From Nanobdellota archaeon (GTDB lineage Archaea > Nanobdellota > Nanobdellia > Woesearchaeales > GW2011-AR9), in the NCBI GenBank assembly GCA_018812355.1, contig JAHJDQ010000182.1, positions 1 to 48,543 of the forward strand: DNA of 48,543 bases. The letters are read 5' to 3'. How positions within the stretch are numbered: position 1 is the first letter of the stretch; each line of letters opens with the position of its first letter. The notes beneath the pieces were generated by a model. It had not been told where the DNA came from. It did no database searches and worked only from the letters and a program-made list of their open reading frames with translations. This document shows positions 1-8,716 of this stretch, one piece after another. The translations under genes were made by a program, and so were the position numbers.

Positions 1-953
1 GCTTTATCCTTAATAATCAAAACATTCTCATCATTACGAGTATCACCACCAGCAGAAGGATTAAAAGAACCAGTAATCACCGTTTCAGAATCAACAATAA
101 AAACCTTGTGATGCATATTTTGTTTATTACCATCTTTAACAACATCAATATCTTGATACTTCAAATTAAGATACTTAGAATATTGACTAATTTGACGCGC
201 TTCCATTACACCTTTAATTACAACTCCTGCTTGATTTCTTAACAATAATGTATTAGCAATTCCTTCATGAGTAAAACTAAATGTCATGAAATGAATTGTT
301 GAAGTAGCTTTCTTTAACTCTGCCTTAACTCTTTCTGCACAATGATCTTCGGGACAAAAATAAGAAGATATAGTAATGTTTCCTAAATTAACTTGCGGAT
401 TTAATACTTCCTCACCTTTCTTAAATGTCCCGTTCCACATTTCCTGAAATTCCGCTTCATAGTTAGCAGCTAAGACAGAAGATTCAATTAAAAGTAAATT
501 ATTATTATTCTTCGTCGCTCCATTAACTGTAGGATTCATACTACCACTACTTACTCTTTTACCATCAATAATACAAAACTTATTATGCATTAATCCCCAG
601 GTATCTGTTTTAACAAAAGAATAATCAAATTCATACAAGTAATCGTTATCCGTAATAACTTTCACATCGAGATAATTAGATTTTTCAAGTAATCTGTTCT
701 GAACCAATTCCAAATCGAGTTCAAACAAAGCACAATGAATATACTCCTTAGCTGAACCGATAAAATCTGCCAAAGCCGTCTCACAATCCTCGTGTGGACA
801 GAAATAGACTTCAATCTCTCCAGAATCAGAAATGTAACTGTTAACTTTCTGATCTGTTAATTTTCCCGAAATTCCTTCTAAATCAATTCCAGAAAAATAT
901 AATCCTACTACAATTACCGGCAACAACCCTAATAAATACCTTTTCTTCATCAT
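1..953 (-). CDS. Phospholipase D-like nuclease/transferase, secreted or membrane-anchored (3' end cut by window edge)
   Basis: Reading the minus strand from an ATG at 953 (a second ATG follows at 950) gives an open frame that runs off the left edge. It starts with a basic, hydrophobic signal-anchor (MMKKRYLLGLLPVIVVGLYF). Two PLD half-domains follow, each with an HKD motif: MHNKFCIIDGKRVSSGSMN in the first and MHHKVFIVDSETVITGSFN in the second. The two halves also share a preceding YFCP-type segment with Cys residues. Two HKD motifs form one active site that cleaves or transfers phosphodiesters, as in PLD, Nuc endonuclease and cardiolipin synthase. The export signal suggests activity at or outside the membrane. 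Substrate cannot be told from sequence. The gene diverges from the HIT gene; its last residues are missing from the window. Confidence 0.85.
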   Translation of the reverse strand, partial: MMKKRYLLGLLPVIVVGLYFSGIDLEGISGKLTDQKVNSYISDSGEIEVYFCPHEDCETALADFIGSAKEYIHCALFELDLELVQNRLLEKSNYLDVKVITDNDYLYEFDYSFVKTDTWGLMHNKFCIIDGKRVSSGSMNPTVNGATKNNNNLLLIESSVLAANYEAEFQEMWNGTFKKGEEVLNPQVNLGNITISSYFCPEDHCAERVKAELKKATSTIHFMTFSFTHEGIANTLLLRNQAGVVIKGVMEARQISQYSKYLNLKYQDIDVVKDGNKQNMHHKVFIVDSETVITGSFNPSAGGDTRNDENVLIIKDK

Positions 954-1004
954 GAAAGTAAAAATAATAAACTATATTAACTTAATGCTTCTTCAGCAAT
1001 AATT

Positions 1005-1640
1005 ATGGAATATTGTATCTTTTGCGACCATGAAAAAATCAAAGATGATATCATTTACGAAACTGAAAACTTTTATGTTAAAGTAGGTATCAGTATTATC
1101 ACTGCTGGCCATGTTATGATTACAACTAAAAAACATTATCGCTGTTATGCAGAAATGCCCAAAGAATTAATCCCTGAATTTGAACAACTGAAAAATAAAT
1201 TAATTACTTTAATTACGGAAAATTTTTCCAAACCATTCTTAGTTGAGTATGGCATCTGGGGCCAGACTATAGCGCATGCGCATATTCATTTAATTCCTTC
1301 TCAAGATAAGCATTACGAAATTAAAAGTATTATTGCAGAATTGGGAATCCCTAGTCCGGTTCCTTTTCAAGAAGGAACATTCCAAACAATGAAAGCATTA
1401 TACAAAAAAAATAATGGTTATGTTTTATTAGGTGAGAATCATAAAATGTTTTTATTTGATATTGAAAAGGTAAAAAATATCCAAAAGAGTGATACCTTAC
1501 TTGATTACCGTCCTTTCTTTGCCAAGAAAGGTATTGGTACTGGCAGTTGGAAAAATATGAGCGAAGAAGAAAAATTAGCTGACGAAGAAAAAAGAGAAAA
1601 AACAAAAAAACTATTGTTTTCTGTCATGCGCTCTTCGTGA
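1005..1640 (+). CDS. HIT-family nucleotide hydrolase/transferase with C-terminal extension
   Basis: The N-terminal ~105 residues are a HIT domain. It begins with CIFCDHEKI (a CxxC as in HINT-type proteins) and contains the triad HAHIHLIPS at about residue 90, whose histidines attack the alpha-phosphate of nucleotide conjugates. A further ~100 residues (about 110-211) ending in a Lys/Glu-rich tail are longer than a minimal HIT protein (~110-140 aa) and I do not recognise them. The 3' end overlaps the convergent L15e gene by 30 bases, so the two transcripts are antisense at their ends. Family assignment is firm; substrate (adenosine phosphoramidate, dinucleoside polyphosphate or other) is unknown. 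Confidence 0.85.
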   Translation: MEYCIFCDHEKIKDDIIYETENFYVKVGISIITAGHVMITTKKHYRCYAEMPKELIPEFEQLKNKLITLITENFSKPFLVEYGIWGQTIAHAHIHLIPSQDKHYEIKSIIAELGIPSPVPFQEGTFQTMKALYKKNNGYVLLGENHKMFLFDIEKVKNIQKSDTLLDYRPFFAKKGIGTGSWKNMSEEEKLADEEKREKTKKLLFSVMRSS

Positions 1641-2186
1641 AGGCCGAGCTTTCTCATGACCTTTACCCTTGCCTTGTAATCCTCGACTCTTACGTCCGGC
1701 AGAAGTCTTACCCTGAAACACCCTACTTCTGTGTTTTCTTTTACAAATCCAGTTAATCTTTGGATCAGCTTTAATCACGGGATGGTCAGGATCAACTAAA
1801 ATTACTTCGAACCAATAATGTTTCCCATCTTCAACAACTGGATAAGAATTTAAAACAGCTAGATTAACAAACTTTTTCTGACACCTTTCTTCAGCAATTT
1901 GTTGATAATTCTTGCTTAACACTAATCTTGTTCCGAATCTTTTCGGTCTTCGACCACCTTTAATCATCGGTCGACGATGTCCACCTCTAAGAACTCTTTG
2001 TCTGACTACTATGAAACCTTGCTTGGCCTTATATCCTAAAGATCTAGCTCTGTCAATTCTGGTTGGTCGTTCCAGTTTAACTGTAGAATTTTCTTTTCTC
2101 CACTTGATCAATCTTTCCCGATATAGTTCGGGCATATTTTTCTTTGGTTTTTTCCAAAGTTCTCTTACATGTTTATACATACTCAT
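1611..2186 (-). CDS. rpl15e: Large-subunit ribosomal protein L15e
   Basis: This 191-residue basic protein is the archaeal/eukaryotic L15e of the 50S subunit. Recognisable parts are the MYKHVRELWKKP start, the RPTRIDRARSLGYKAKQG block, RGGHRRPMIKGGR, the KHYWFEVILVDPDHP block and the Arg/Lys-rich tail ending RRAHDRKQ. The frame is open upstream to 2279, but the ATG at 2186 is preceded by GGAGG 8 bases away (ATGGAGGCCAACTAAAATG), and the protein family starts here, so I place the start at 2186. The 5' flank holds a 7-bp hairpin (AAATTTG/CAAATTT, about 2228-2246). Its stop lies inside the end of the convergent HIT gene. Confidence 0.95.
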   Translation of the reverse strand: MSMYKHVRELWKKPKKNMPELYRERLIKWRKENSTVKLERPTRIDRARSLGYKAKQGFIVVRQRVLRGGHRRPMIKGGRRPKRFGTRLVLSKNYQQIAEERCQKKFVNLAVLNSYPVVEDGKHYWFEVILVDPDHPVIKADPKINWICKRKHRSRVFQGKTSAGRKSRGLQGKGKGHEKARPSRRAHDRKQ

Positions 2187-2388
2187 TTTAGTTGGCCTCC
2201 ATTTGGTGTTTACTTCGTGCAGTGCCATAAATTTGCTACACAAATTTAATTCGTCAGATTCAGGTAAGCCATTACCCACATCTCTGATTTTATTCTTATT
2301 TTTAAAGTGCTTTAAAAAGGTTTGCTAGAAAATCTTTGTTTTTTATAGGTTTAGTTTAAGAATACTAATTTAACTATATAACAGAACG

Positions 2389-2396
2389 TTTAAATA
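2389..2396 (+). promoter_or_regulatory. TATA box of the CBS-domain gene
   Basis: TTTAAATA lies 40 bases before the ATG at 2429. Transcription would start near 2415-2420, just before the GAGGTG ribosome-binding site at about 2416-2421. Confidence 0.55.
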
Positions 2397-2428
2397 CTAT
2401 TTTGATATATCAATGATGAGGTGTCCCC

Positions 2429-3562
2429 ATGGAAATTACCCCAATAATTAATGATGATTTTGTTGTCTTGCAAGATGAAGCAACTGTTTCTGAATTGATC
2501 GGCAAATTGAAAGAAAAAGAAAAGAGATCAGCCTTAATTTTTAGAAATAAGAAGTATCTCGGTTTGATTGAGAAGAAAGGCCTTTTACATTCAAAGATTG
2601 ACGTCACGGAAACCAAACTTAAGAATCACATTCAAAAAACACCTTTACTTAGCGAACATGCTGACATTATTGAGACAGCCTACTTAATGTTTCAGTCTAA
2701 CCTCAGTTATATTCCTGTAGAGAGGAATAAAGAAATTATTGGTATGATCAGAGCAAGAGATCTTGCTAAATTAGCAACAGAACTTACTGAAACTAAAGAT
2801 TGGAAAGTTAAAGATTTTAAATTAGTTAAATCTGTAAGAGTAAACAAAAATGATCCCATTGCTAAAGCAATTGAGTTAATGAACACAAAAAAAGTTGATA
2901 AAATTCCTGTCTTTGAAGAGAATAAACTTTATGGCATTATTACGTATAAAGACATTCTTAGAAGATATTTAAATTGGTCTCCCAAGAGAGATGTTTCTGC
3001 TAAATTTAATAAAATGGCCAGTTCCAGAAGTGCCGAAGTAGATATGCCTAATCTAGCCAATTTACCAATTAGTAATTTTAGCACTAATGATAACCTGCTT
3101 ACTCTCAATAAAGAAGCAACATTAAAACAAGCAGTAATCATCATGACTGAAAAAGGTGTTAACAGTATTATCATTCAAGATGGCGAGGAAGTATTAGGTT
3201 TACTCACAGCTAAGAACATCTTAGCTAAAGTCGGCAGTTTAAAAATTCCGGTTAACTATAACATTAAATTTGTTGGACTGAAAGATCTTAAATTAGAACA
3301 ACATGAAATGTATAATCTCAAAAAGATTTGTAGTAATGAAGCCTTTAAGTTGCAACGGAAAATTAAAAACGAATTTTCTTTGGTCGTCCATTTAAAAAGT
3401 TACGATAAACAAGGTACACAACAAAAATTTGTTGTCAATTTAAGAATAGAAGCTCCTGGTCAGACTTTAAGCACATCACAAGATGATTGGGACTTAGAAA
3501 CGGCAACAAGAAAAACTTTTAATAATGCTAAGAATGCTTTGGATAAGAAATTTAAACCCTGA
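2429..3562 (+). CDS. Four-CBS-domain protein with C-terminal HPF/S30AE-like domain, candidate ribosome hibernation factor
   Basis: Four CBS repeats are visible at about residues 5-55, 65-118, 130-185 and 220-275; each has the sheet-helix pattern ending in IIGMI, YGIITYKD or LGLLTAKN. CBS pairs usually bind adenine nucleotides. The last ~90 residues (about 285-377) resemble the S30AE/HPF ribosome-dormancy fold: a helix, paired strands with HLKSY and FVVNLRIEAPG, then a helix ending NALDKKF. In bacteria that domain blocks the small-subunit decoding site. The start is supported by GAGGTG 7 bases upstream. It meets the next convergent gene with zero spacing. The inference is an energy-sensing ribosome-inactivating protein. 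The CBS call is firm; the HPF-like call is from pattern only. Confidence 0.75.
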   Translation: MEITPIINDDFVVLQDEATVSELIGKLKEKEKRSALIFRNKKYLGLIEKKGLLHSKIDVTETKLKNHIQKTPLLSEHADIIETAYLMFQSNLSYIPVERNKEIIGMIRARDLAKLATELTETKDWKVKDFKLVKSVRVNKNDPIAKAIELMNTKKVDKIPVFEENKLYGIITYKDILRRYLNWSPKRDVSAKFNKMASSRSAEVDMPNLANLPISNFSTNDNLLTLNKEATLKQAVIIMTEKGVNSIIIQDGEEVLGLLTAKNILAKVGSLKIPVNYNIKFVGLKDLKLEQHEMYNLKKICSNEAFKLQRKIKNEFSLVVHLKSYDKQGTQQKFVVNLRIEAPGQTLSTSQDDWDLETATRKTFNNAKNALDKKFKP

Positions 3563-3934
3563 TTATTCTTTTTCTTTTTTTTCTCTAAACTTTCTAGCAT
3601 TCTCTGCGTTAACAAAACGATAAAGTTTTCCATCTATTTCGGCTTCAACAACATCATCAACGTCCATTAATGGCTCTCCTGTTAAAGCATCCTTTCCAAG
3701 TTGACCAGCCTGCGCCGCCCCTTCCATGAACCCTTCTTCTTCCGGAGAAATCTCGCCATCTTCAACTAGTTTCTCACGCCCTTCTTCAGTATAAACATCT
3801 TCATCCTTCTCACCATGCTCCATTTCTAACGTTTTCTCTTCAGAGGTTTCTTCCGGTTCAATCCCTTGCTCTTCGGCAGGATAAACTTTTTCTTCAGAAT
3901 CTTCTTTCTTTTCTTTTTTATTTTCCATCTGCAT
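3563..3934 (-). CDS. Highly acidic protein with C-terminal YHS/TRASH-like segment lacking cysteines
   Basis: About 80 residues of Glu/Asp/Lys-rich, probably disordered sequence precede a short folded-looking tail. The tail reads DVDDVVEAEIDGKLYRFVN, then AENARKFREKKEKE. That resembles the YHS/TRASH pattern (hydrophobic strand, YxF, then a helix with F), but the metal-binding Cys residues of that family are absent. A second in-frame ATG lies two codons downstream (3928). It ends base-to-base with the convergent CBS gene. Function unknown. Confidence 0.6.
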   Translation of the reverse strand: MQMENKKEKKEDSEEKVYPAEEQGIEPEETSEEKTLEMEHGEKDEDVYTEEGREKLVEDGEISPEEEGFMEGAAQAGQLGKDALTGEPLMDVDDVVEAEIDGKLYRFVNAENARKFREKKEKE

Positions 3935-4014
3935 AGGTAAATTATCCTTGTTTTTAAGGATTATGGTTGTGGAAAGAATAAAAGTATTTAAAATTAAAAT
4001 AATTAATTAGGATT

Positions 4015-4779
4015 ATGAACAGAATCAAAGCAACTATTTCTACCACTAGAGCGACTATTTCTAGCACCCGTTCAGGAATTGGTATCGCTCGTCATCATGG
4101 TATGGCTTTGTTTACAAAAGAAAGAGAACAATGGGTTCCAGAAAAACCAACAGTCATCTTACTACATGGTTATCTTGTCGGTGATGCTTCCATGCATGGG
4201 ATGGCTAAATATTTAACTCAACGCGGATTTAATACAGATTGTCAGTCATATCCCTTTTGGGAAGACTTAAGGATTGTTGAGGAAGAGATGGAAGAAAAAT
4301 TAGAAGGAATTTACCATAGAGCAGGCGGGAGATTTATTATCATTGGCCATAGTCAAGGCGGTTTAGTAGGGTATGCCTTAGCTCAATCATATCCACAATA
4401 TATCAATTTGTTAATTACGGAAGGTGCTCCTTTTAACGGAACTAATTTTGCTAAAATTGCAGATAATCTAGCTAAGGTTGGTCGGTTTATGGGTAAGAAA
4501 AAACAATCACAGTTAGAATATTTAGCTACCAGTGCCCGTCAAATGCTTCCAGGGAGTGAATATTTAATACAACTAAATAACCGGGGAGCACCACAGATTC
4601 CCGTATTTTCCATTGCTGGAGGTGAGGATGTTGTTGTTCCAGCTGAAAGCGCCCGGCTTAGAATTCCGTCTCCGAACATTGAAAATATACTTGTTGATGG
4701 GTTGAGTCATGGCGGGATGATTTCCCGTCCAGGATATAAAATTATAGAAAAAGTATTACACGAACATCTTCAAAGATAA
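4015..4779 (+). CDS. Alpha/beta-hydrolase, lipase/PGAP1-like
   Basis: A classic serine hydrolase core is visible: the oxyanion strand VILLHGYLVG near residue 48, the nucleophile elbow GHSQGG near residue 116, an acid in GGEDVVVPAESA near residue 200, and the catalytic histidine in GLSHGG near residue 232. The N-terminal 25 residues are Thr/Ser/Arg-rich, not a signal peptide, so a cytosolic or membrane-edge enzyme is likely. Spacing matches triacylglycerol lipase/GPI-deacylase-like hydrolases. Substrate unknown. A TATA-like TATTTAAAA lies about 30 bases before the ATG. The 3' end overlaps the convergent polyprenol kinase-like gene by 10 bases. Confidence 0.8.
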   Translation: MNRIKATISTTRATISSTRSGIGIARHHGMALFTKEREQWVPEKPTVILLHGYLVGDASMHGMAKYLTQRGFNTDCQSYPFWEDLRIVEEEMEEKLEGIYHRAGGRFIIIGHSQGGLVGYALAQSYPQYINLLITEGAPFNGTNFAKIADNLAKVGRFMGKKKQSQLEYLATSARQMLPGSEYLIQLNNRGAPQIPVFSIAGGEDVVVPAESARLRIPSPNIENILVDGLSHGGMISRPGYKIIEKVLHEHLQR

Positions 4780-5366
4780 AACCTTAACAAAAACATCACT
4801 GTTCCTGCAATTAATGGAACAACTAAATTATCATCAAGAGTATTATCGTTAAAATCAATCTTAATTACTTCTGCCACCATCGCTACAAAACTGCCTAAGA
4901 AGGCCATCTGCCAAGAAACAAAGATCATCGCTCCTACAAAACCAGCAAACGTGCCGGCAAGCGTTCCTTCTAACAATTTATTCCCTTTCCAATTAAAGAT
5001 ATTCTTAATTTTGCCATACTTCTCCCCCACTAAATGAGAGACAGAATCTCCTAACGCTAAAATCATAATTGCAGCGAGTGCGATATCTTTATCGAATAAT
5101 TCCACTACTAATAATACACCGATAAAAAAGAAGATTAAACCCTTACCAGGAAACTGGGTCTTCTGATTACCACGTTCAAAATGGTTGAGAAAGAAACTAA
5201 ATCCTGGCAACCAAGTTCTCTTACAAATAAAACTGGCTAATAAACCGATCACAATCACAGCTAAAATGGCTAAGGAACTAAGAATATTGAAGTGAATCAA
5301 GAGCACCGTAACCACTCCTACTAATAGATGAATGACCTGTCTTCCCACTTCATGATATGTTAGCAT
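4770..5366 (-). CDS. Dolichol/polyprenol kinase-like integral membrane protein (SEC59/CTP-transferase family)
   Basis: The 198-residue protein is almost wholly hydrophobic, with about six membrane segments. It carries the family signature LALGDSVSHLVGEKYGK near residue 105 and GNKLLEGTLAG near 130, typical of dolichol kinases and related CTP-dependent enzymes of COG0170. The expected reaction is CTP-dependent phosphorylation of a polyprenol (or phytol/diacylglycerol-type alcohol) at the membrane, feeding lipid carriers for glycosylation. Glycosyltransferases elsewhere in the window fit that. The gene is divergent from rtcB across an 85-base spacer; a TTTTAAAA near 5390 is a plausible promoter. 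Confidence 0.8.
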   Translation of the reverse strand: MLTYHEVGRQVIHLLVGVVTVLLIHFNILSSLAILAVIVIGLLASFICKRTWLPGFSFFLNHFERGNQKTQFPGKGLIFFFIGVLLVVELFDKDIALAAIMILALGDSVSHLVGEKYGKIKNIFNWKGNKLLEGTLAGTFAGFVGAMIFVSWQMAFLGSFVAMVAEVIKIDFNDNTLDDNLVVPLIAGTVMFLLRFYL

Positions 5367-5420
5367 GGTTATAATTTTTTAAGATTGATTTTAAAAGGGT
5401 TGTGAATCAACAACAAATTA

Positions 5421-5428
5421 TTTAAATA
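5421..5428 (+). promoter_or_regulatory. TATA box of the rtcB operon
   Basis: TTTAAATA lies 24 bases before the rtcB ATG, the spacing of an archaeal leaderless promoter. The sequence is nearly palindromic and lies between divergent genes. Confidence 0.6.
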
Positions 5429-5451
5429 CACTCCAGTTAATCACACTTAAA

Positions 5452-6894
5452 ATGGAAGAACAAAAACATGAAATCAAACTAAAAAAAATTAATGAGTATA
5501 CATGGGAAATTCCTCAAACTGGTCAGATGAAGGTTCCTATGAGAATCTACGCTTCTGAAAAACTATTAGAGAAGATGAAAGATGATCGTACTTTAAGGCA
5601 AGCTAGTCAGATTGCCGTTCTTCCTGGAATACAACAGTATGGCTGTGTCATGCCGGATGGGCATGAAGGTTATGGTTTCCCCATTGGCGGAGTAGCAGCA
5701 TTAGATGTTGAAACAGGCGGTATTTCTCCTGGCGGAATTGGTTTTGATATTAATTGCGGTGTTCGATTATTAGCTACTAACCTCAAGAAAGAACAAATCA
5801 CTCCCAAAGTTAAACAATTACTTGATTCCTTATTCAAAAGTGTTCCTGCTGGATTAGGCAGCAGCAACATTACGGTTACTAAAGAAATTTTAGATGAAGT
5901 TCTTGATAAGGGCGCCAAGTGGGCTGTCGAGAATGGTTATGGTAATGAAGATGATCTCGCTAATTGCGAATCTAATGGTTGCATGAAGACTGCAGATGCT
6001 AGTAGTGTCTCTGACAAAGCTAAAAATCGAGGCAGAAAACAACTTGCTACTCTTGGCTCTGGAAATCATTTCTTAGAAATTCAGTATGTCGACGAAATCT
6101 TTGATAAAGAGATAGCAAAAGCTTTCGGCTTTACTGAACCTGGTCAAGTTGTTATCATGATTCACTGCGGTAGTAGAGGACTTGGCCATCAAGTTTGTTC
6201 AGATTACTTAAGAGAAATGGAACGAACCTTTCCCGAACTGTTACAAAAACTTCCCGATCGACAATTAATTTATGCTCCCGCGGGAACAAAATTATGTACA
6301 GATTATTTGCAGGCTATGTCTGCTGCAGCTAATTTTGCTTGGTGTAACCGTCATATTATTGGCCATCAAACCAGAACGGCTTTCAAGAAAGTATTTCCTG
6401 AAGTGGAAATGAAAACTGTCTATGATGTTGCCCATAACATTTGTAAAGTTGAAGAGCACGAAATCAATGGAGAAATGAAAAAAGTTTATCTGCATCGTAA
6501 AGGTGCAACAAGAGCCTTCCCACCTGGACATCCTGAATTATCAGAAACGTATCAAAAAACCGGCCAGCCAATTTTACTTCCAGGTAGTATGGGCACCGCT
6601 TCTTACGTTCTTGTTGGCACGGAAGAAGGAATGAAAACTACTTTCGGTTCTACTGCTCATGGTGCTGGAAGAGTGATGAGTAGGCATGCCGCTTTACAGC
6701 AATTTAGAGGAGAGCAGGTCAAGAAAGATTTGGAAGCACAAGGCATTTCTTTGAAATCAGCTTCCTGGAAAGGTGTGGCAGAAGAAGCACCTGGTGTGTA
6801 TAAAGACATTGAAGAAGTTGCTAAGGTATCACACGAAGTAGGCATTGGCAGGAAAGTTGTTCGGGTTAAACCAATGGGATGTATCAAAGGATGA
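5452..6894 (+). CDS. rtcB: tRNA-splicing ligase RtcB
   Basis: This 480-residue protein is full length for RtcB, the GTP- and Mn-dependent ligase that joins 2',3'-cyclic-phosphate and 5'-OH RNA ends, chiefly tRNA exons in archaea. Metal and catalytic motifs are present in order: DINCGVRLL (Cys ligand), ATLGSGNHFLE, HCGSRGLGHQ, YDVAHNICKVE, then HRKGATRAFPPG, which contains the guanylated histidine, and PGSMGTASYVLVG near the C-terminus. No intein interrupts it, although RtcB is a common intein host. It overlaps the archease gene by four bases (ATGA). The introns in every tRNA gene in this window are its predicted substrates after cleavage by the splicing endonuclease, whose gene is not in the window. 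Confidence 0.97.
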   Translation: MEEQKHEIKLKKINEYTWEIPQTGQMKVPMRIYASEKLLEKMKDDRTLRQASQIAVLPGIQQYGCVMPDGHEGYGFPIGGVAALDVETGGISPGGIGFDINCGVRLLATNLKKEQITPKVKQLLDSLFKSVPAGLGSSNITVTKEILDEVLDKGAKWAVENGYGNEDDLANCESNGCMKTADASSVSDKAKNRGRKQLATLGSGNHFLEIQYVDEIFDKEIAKAFGFTEPGQVVIMIHCGSRGLGHQVCSDYLREMERTFPELLQKLPDRQLIYAPAGTKLCTDYLQAMSAAANFAWCNRHIIGHQTRTAFKKVFPEVEMKTVYDVAHNICKVEEHEINGEMKKVYLHRKGATRAFPPGHPELSETYQKTGQPILLPGSMGTASYVLVGTEEGMKTTFGSTAHGAGRVMSRHAALQQFRGEQVKKDLEAQGISLKSASWKGVAEEAPGVYKDIEEVAKVSHEVGIGRKVVRVKPMGCIKG

Positions 6895-7304
6895 AATCAT
6901 ACGAATTCCTCCCGCATACGGCGGATACAAAAATCAGAGCGTACGGAAAGACGTTAGCAGAAGCGTTCATCAACGCAGCTCTTGCCACAACAGACACTAT
7001 TACTGATCACAAAAAGATAAAACCAACCACAAAAAAAACAATCAATGTTGAATCAGAAAACAAAGAAGCTCTCTTATACGATTTCTTGGAACAATTTCTT
7101 ATTCTCTTAGATTCAGAAAGCTTCTTATTAAGCGAAGTAAAAGAATTAAAAATTACTAACAATAAACTAACCGCAACCATTGTTGGCGATACTCATCCAG
7201 AAAATTATGAAATTAAAACCCATGTTAAAGCAATCACTTACCAAGAGATGATCATTGAAGAAAAAAAAGATCAAATCATGATTCAATTCATTCTCGACAT
7301 CTAA
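6891..7304 (+). CDS. Archease, RtcB cofactor
   Basis: The protein starts MKSYEFLPHTADTKIRAYG, the archease signature with its metal-binding Asp/His. It also has the central LLYDFLEQFLILLDSE block typical of the family. Archease helps RtcB become guanylated and turn over. I take the ATG at 6891, inside the rtcB stop (ATGA overlap), rather than the ATG four codons earlier, because the family begins here and translational coupling is obvious. At 137 residues the length is normal. Only two bases separate it from the following methyltransferase, so all three are probably one transcript. Confidence 0.95.
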   Translation: MKSYEFLPHTADTKIRAYGKTLAEAFINAALATTDTITDHKKIKPTTKKTINVESENKEALLYDFLEQFLILLDSESFLLSEVKELKITNNKLTATIVGDTHPENYEIKTHVKAITYQEMIIEEKKDQIMIQFILDI

Positions 7305-7306
7305 AA

Positions 7307-8014
7307 ATGGCTAAACAAAGTTTTACTAAATTTTGGGACGCTTTAACCAATAAAAAGGAAGCGCAAGCACGAGCGGAATTAGTTCTTAAAGCGATTAATA
7401 AATATCACAAAAACTCTAAAACTATTCTTGAACTAGGCACTGGTATTGGTGCAGTCTTGGTTAACTTTCCAAAACAGTATCAACTTTCCGGGCTTGACAT
7501 TAAGTTAGAATATGTTGATATCTGTAGAAAAAAGATTCCGAAAGGCAATTTTTATGTTATGAGCATGCATAATTTCAAACTTAAAAATAAATTTGAGATC
7601 ATTTTCTCTGTCTATGATTCGATTAATTTCTTAAAAAAATTTAATCATTGGAAATCAACTTTTAAACAAGTAGAGATACATCTCAACAAAGATGGTTTGT
7701 TTATTTTCGATATGTACACTTTGAAAGCACTTAAAGATTTTAAAAGTAAACCAGCAAACATCTCTAAATTTCATCTTGGTTACATCACTGATAAACCTAC
7801 AATTAAAAGAAACACACTTATCTGGAATTTTAACGTCTTTGAACAATTAAAAAATGATCAATATCAACTTCATGAATATAAATTTAAAGAATCAATTTAC
7901 TCGATTAAGAAAGTTAACAAAGCACTTAGTAAACATTTTCAAATTCTTGATATGAAATCTCTAGAAGAAGGTAGACGAGTTCTCATTGTTTGTCGAAAGA
8001 AATATAAACATTAA
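7307..8014 (+). CDS. Class I SAM-dependent methyltransferase
   Basis: The Rossmann motif I TILELGTGIGAVL (about residue 40) is followed by the acidic end of strand 2 (SGLDIKLEYVDI), motif IV-like IFSVYDSINFL and the post-IV strand GLFIFDMYTLKAL. These are the landmarks of a small-molecule-type methyltransferase fold. The substrate is not evident. It sits two bases after archease, so an RNA-processing link is possible but unproved. The length (235 aa) and absence of an RNA-binding domain leave small-molecule substrates open. Confidence 0.8.
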   Translation: MAKQSFTKFWDALTNKKEAQARAELVLKAINKYHKNSKTILELGTGIGAVLVNFPKQYQLSGLDIKLEYVDICRKKIPKGNFYVMSMHNFKLKNKFEIIFSVYDSINFLKKFNHWKSTFKQVEIHLNKDGLFIFDMYTLKALKDFKSKPANISKFHLGYITDKPTIKRNTLIWNFNVFEQLKNDQYQLHEYKFKESIYSIKKVNKALSKHFQILDMKSLEEGRRVLIVCRKKYKH

Positions 8015-8035
8015 GACTTTAATTCTTAAAAAAAG

Positions 8036-8716
8036 ATGGTGAAAAAATTAGTCTTATTGTTAAGTACTATCATTGTTGTCGGAGTTGCTATTTTATATTT
8101 CCTTCTAAGCGGCAACGGAATCGATCCATTAGAAGTTGTTGCTAACGATACTATTACTCTTAACCAAACTATAACAACTCCAACAGAAACATGTAATGCT
8201 TCTTGGCAATGTCTTGATGAAAATACTAAAGCTTACCAATTAGAAAACTGTTCTTATACTCAAGAATCTGCCTGTTCTGCAGGTTGTGAAAACGGTTCCT
8301 GTATCATCGAAACCTGTGCTCCTGGTTGGAAGTGTAAAGGAGAATATTACCGTGCCTATCAATCAGACACCTGTGCTTGGGTTAATAAAGTTAAATGTGA
8401 TTTTGGTTGTCTTAACGCTACTTGTCAGAATGAAACTGTTACTGAAACAACTACCGAAGAAGCTCCAGCCGCTCCAACTTCTAATCTTCTTAAAATGGGG
8501 GAGATCTTTAACGTCACTTCTGGCGGTAATTATTACACTCTGGCTATTTATAACATCGGTGCTGAGGGCGTGCAATTATCAATCAACGGAAAAAGCAGCC
8601 CTTGGATTTCAGATAACACTAATTACACTTCCGGTAGCCTAACAATTTTGGTTAAAGATGTCTATTTCCAACCTTATTCTGGCGGGAAACAAGAGATTAC
8701 TTACTTAATTAACTAA
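8036..8716 (+). CDS. Membrane-anchored extracellular protein with two Cys-rich repeats
   Basis: A single N-terminal membrane helix (KLVLLLSTIIVVGVAILYFL) anchors a Thr/Asn-rich exterior. Two repeats of about 48 residues follow (about residues 53-97 and 99-139). Each has the order C-x3-W-x-C, an AYQ near the middle, a further C, C, then GC-x3-C, giving six Cys per repeat, likely three disulfides. The last ~75 residues look like a beta-sandwich. Short Cys-rich modules of this type are familiar in secreted proteins of small DPANN archaea. Adhesion or surface-layer roles are plausible but not shown. The 3' end overlaps the convergent TFS-like gene by 8 bases. Confidence 0.7.
   Translation: MVKKLVLLLSTIIVVGVAILYFLLSGNGIDPLEVVANDTITLNQTITTPTETCNASWQCLDENTKAYQLENCSYTQESACSAGCENGSCIIETCAPGWKCKGEYYRAYQSDTCAWVNKVKCDFGCLNATCQNETVTETTTEEAPAAPTSNLLKMGEIFNVTSGGNYYTLAIYNIGAEGVQLSINGKSSPWISDNTNYTSGSLTILVKDVYFQPYSGGKQEITYLIN

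Noticed and set aside
2187..2279. N-terminal extension of L15e by 31 codons
   Set aside because: No family match, contains a hairpin, and a good GGAGG site selects the downstream ATG.
1912..2328. 138-codon plus-strand frame over rpl15e
   Set aside because: Antisense shadow of a ribosomal protein gene; composition has no recognisable domain.
8286..8642. 118-codon frame within the Cys-rich surface protein gene
   Set aside because: Shifted-frame shadow; the real frame shows clear repeats and a signal anchor.
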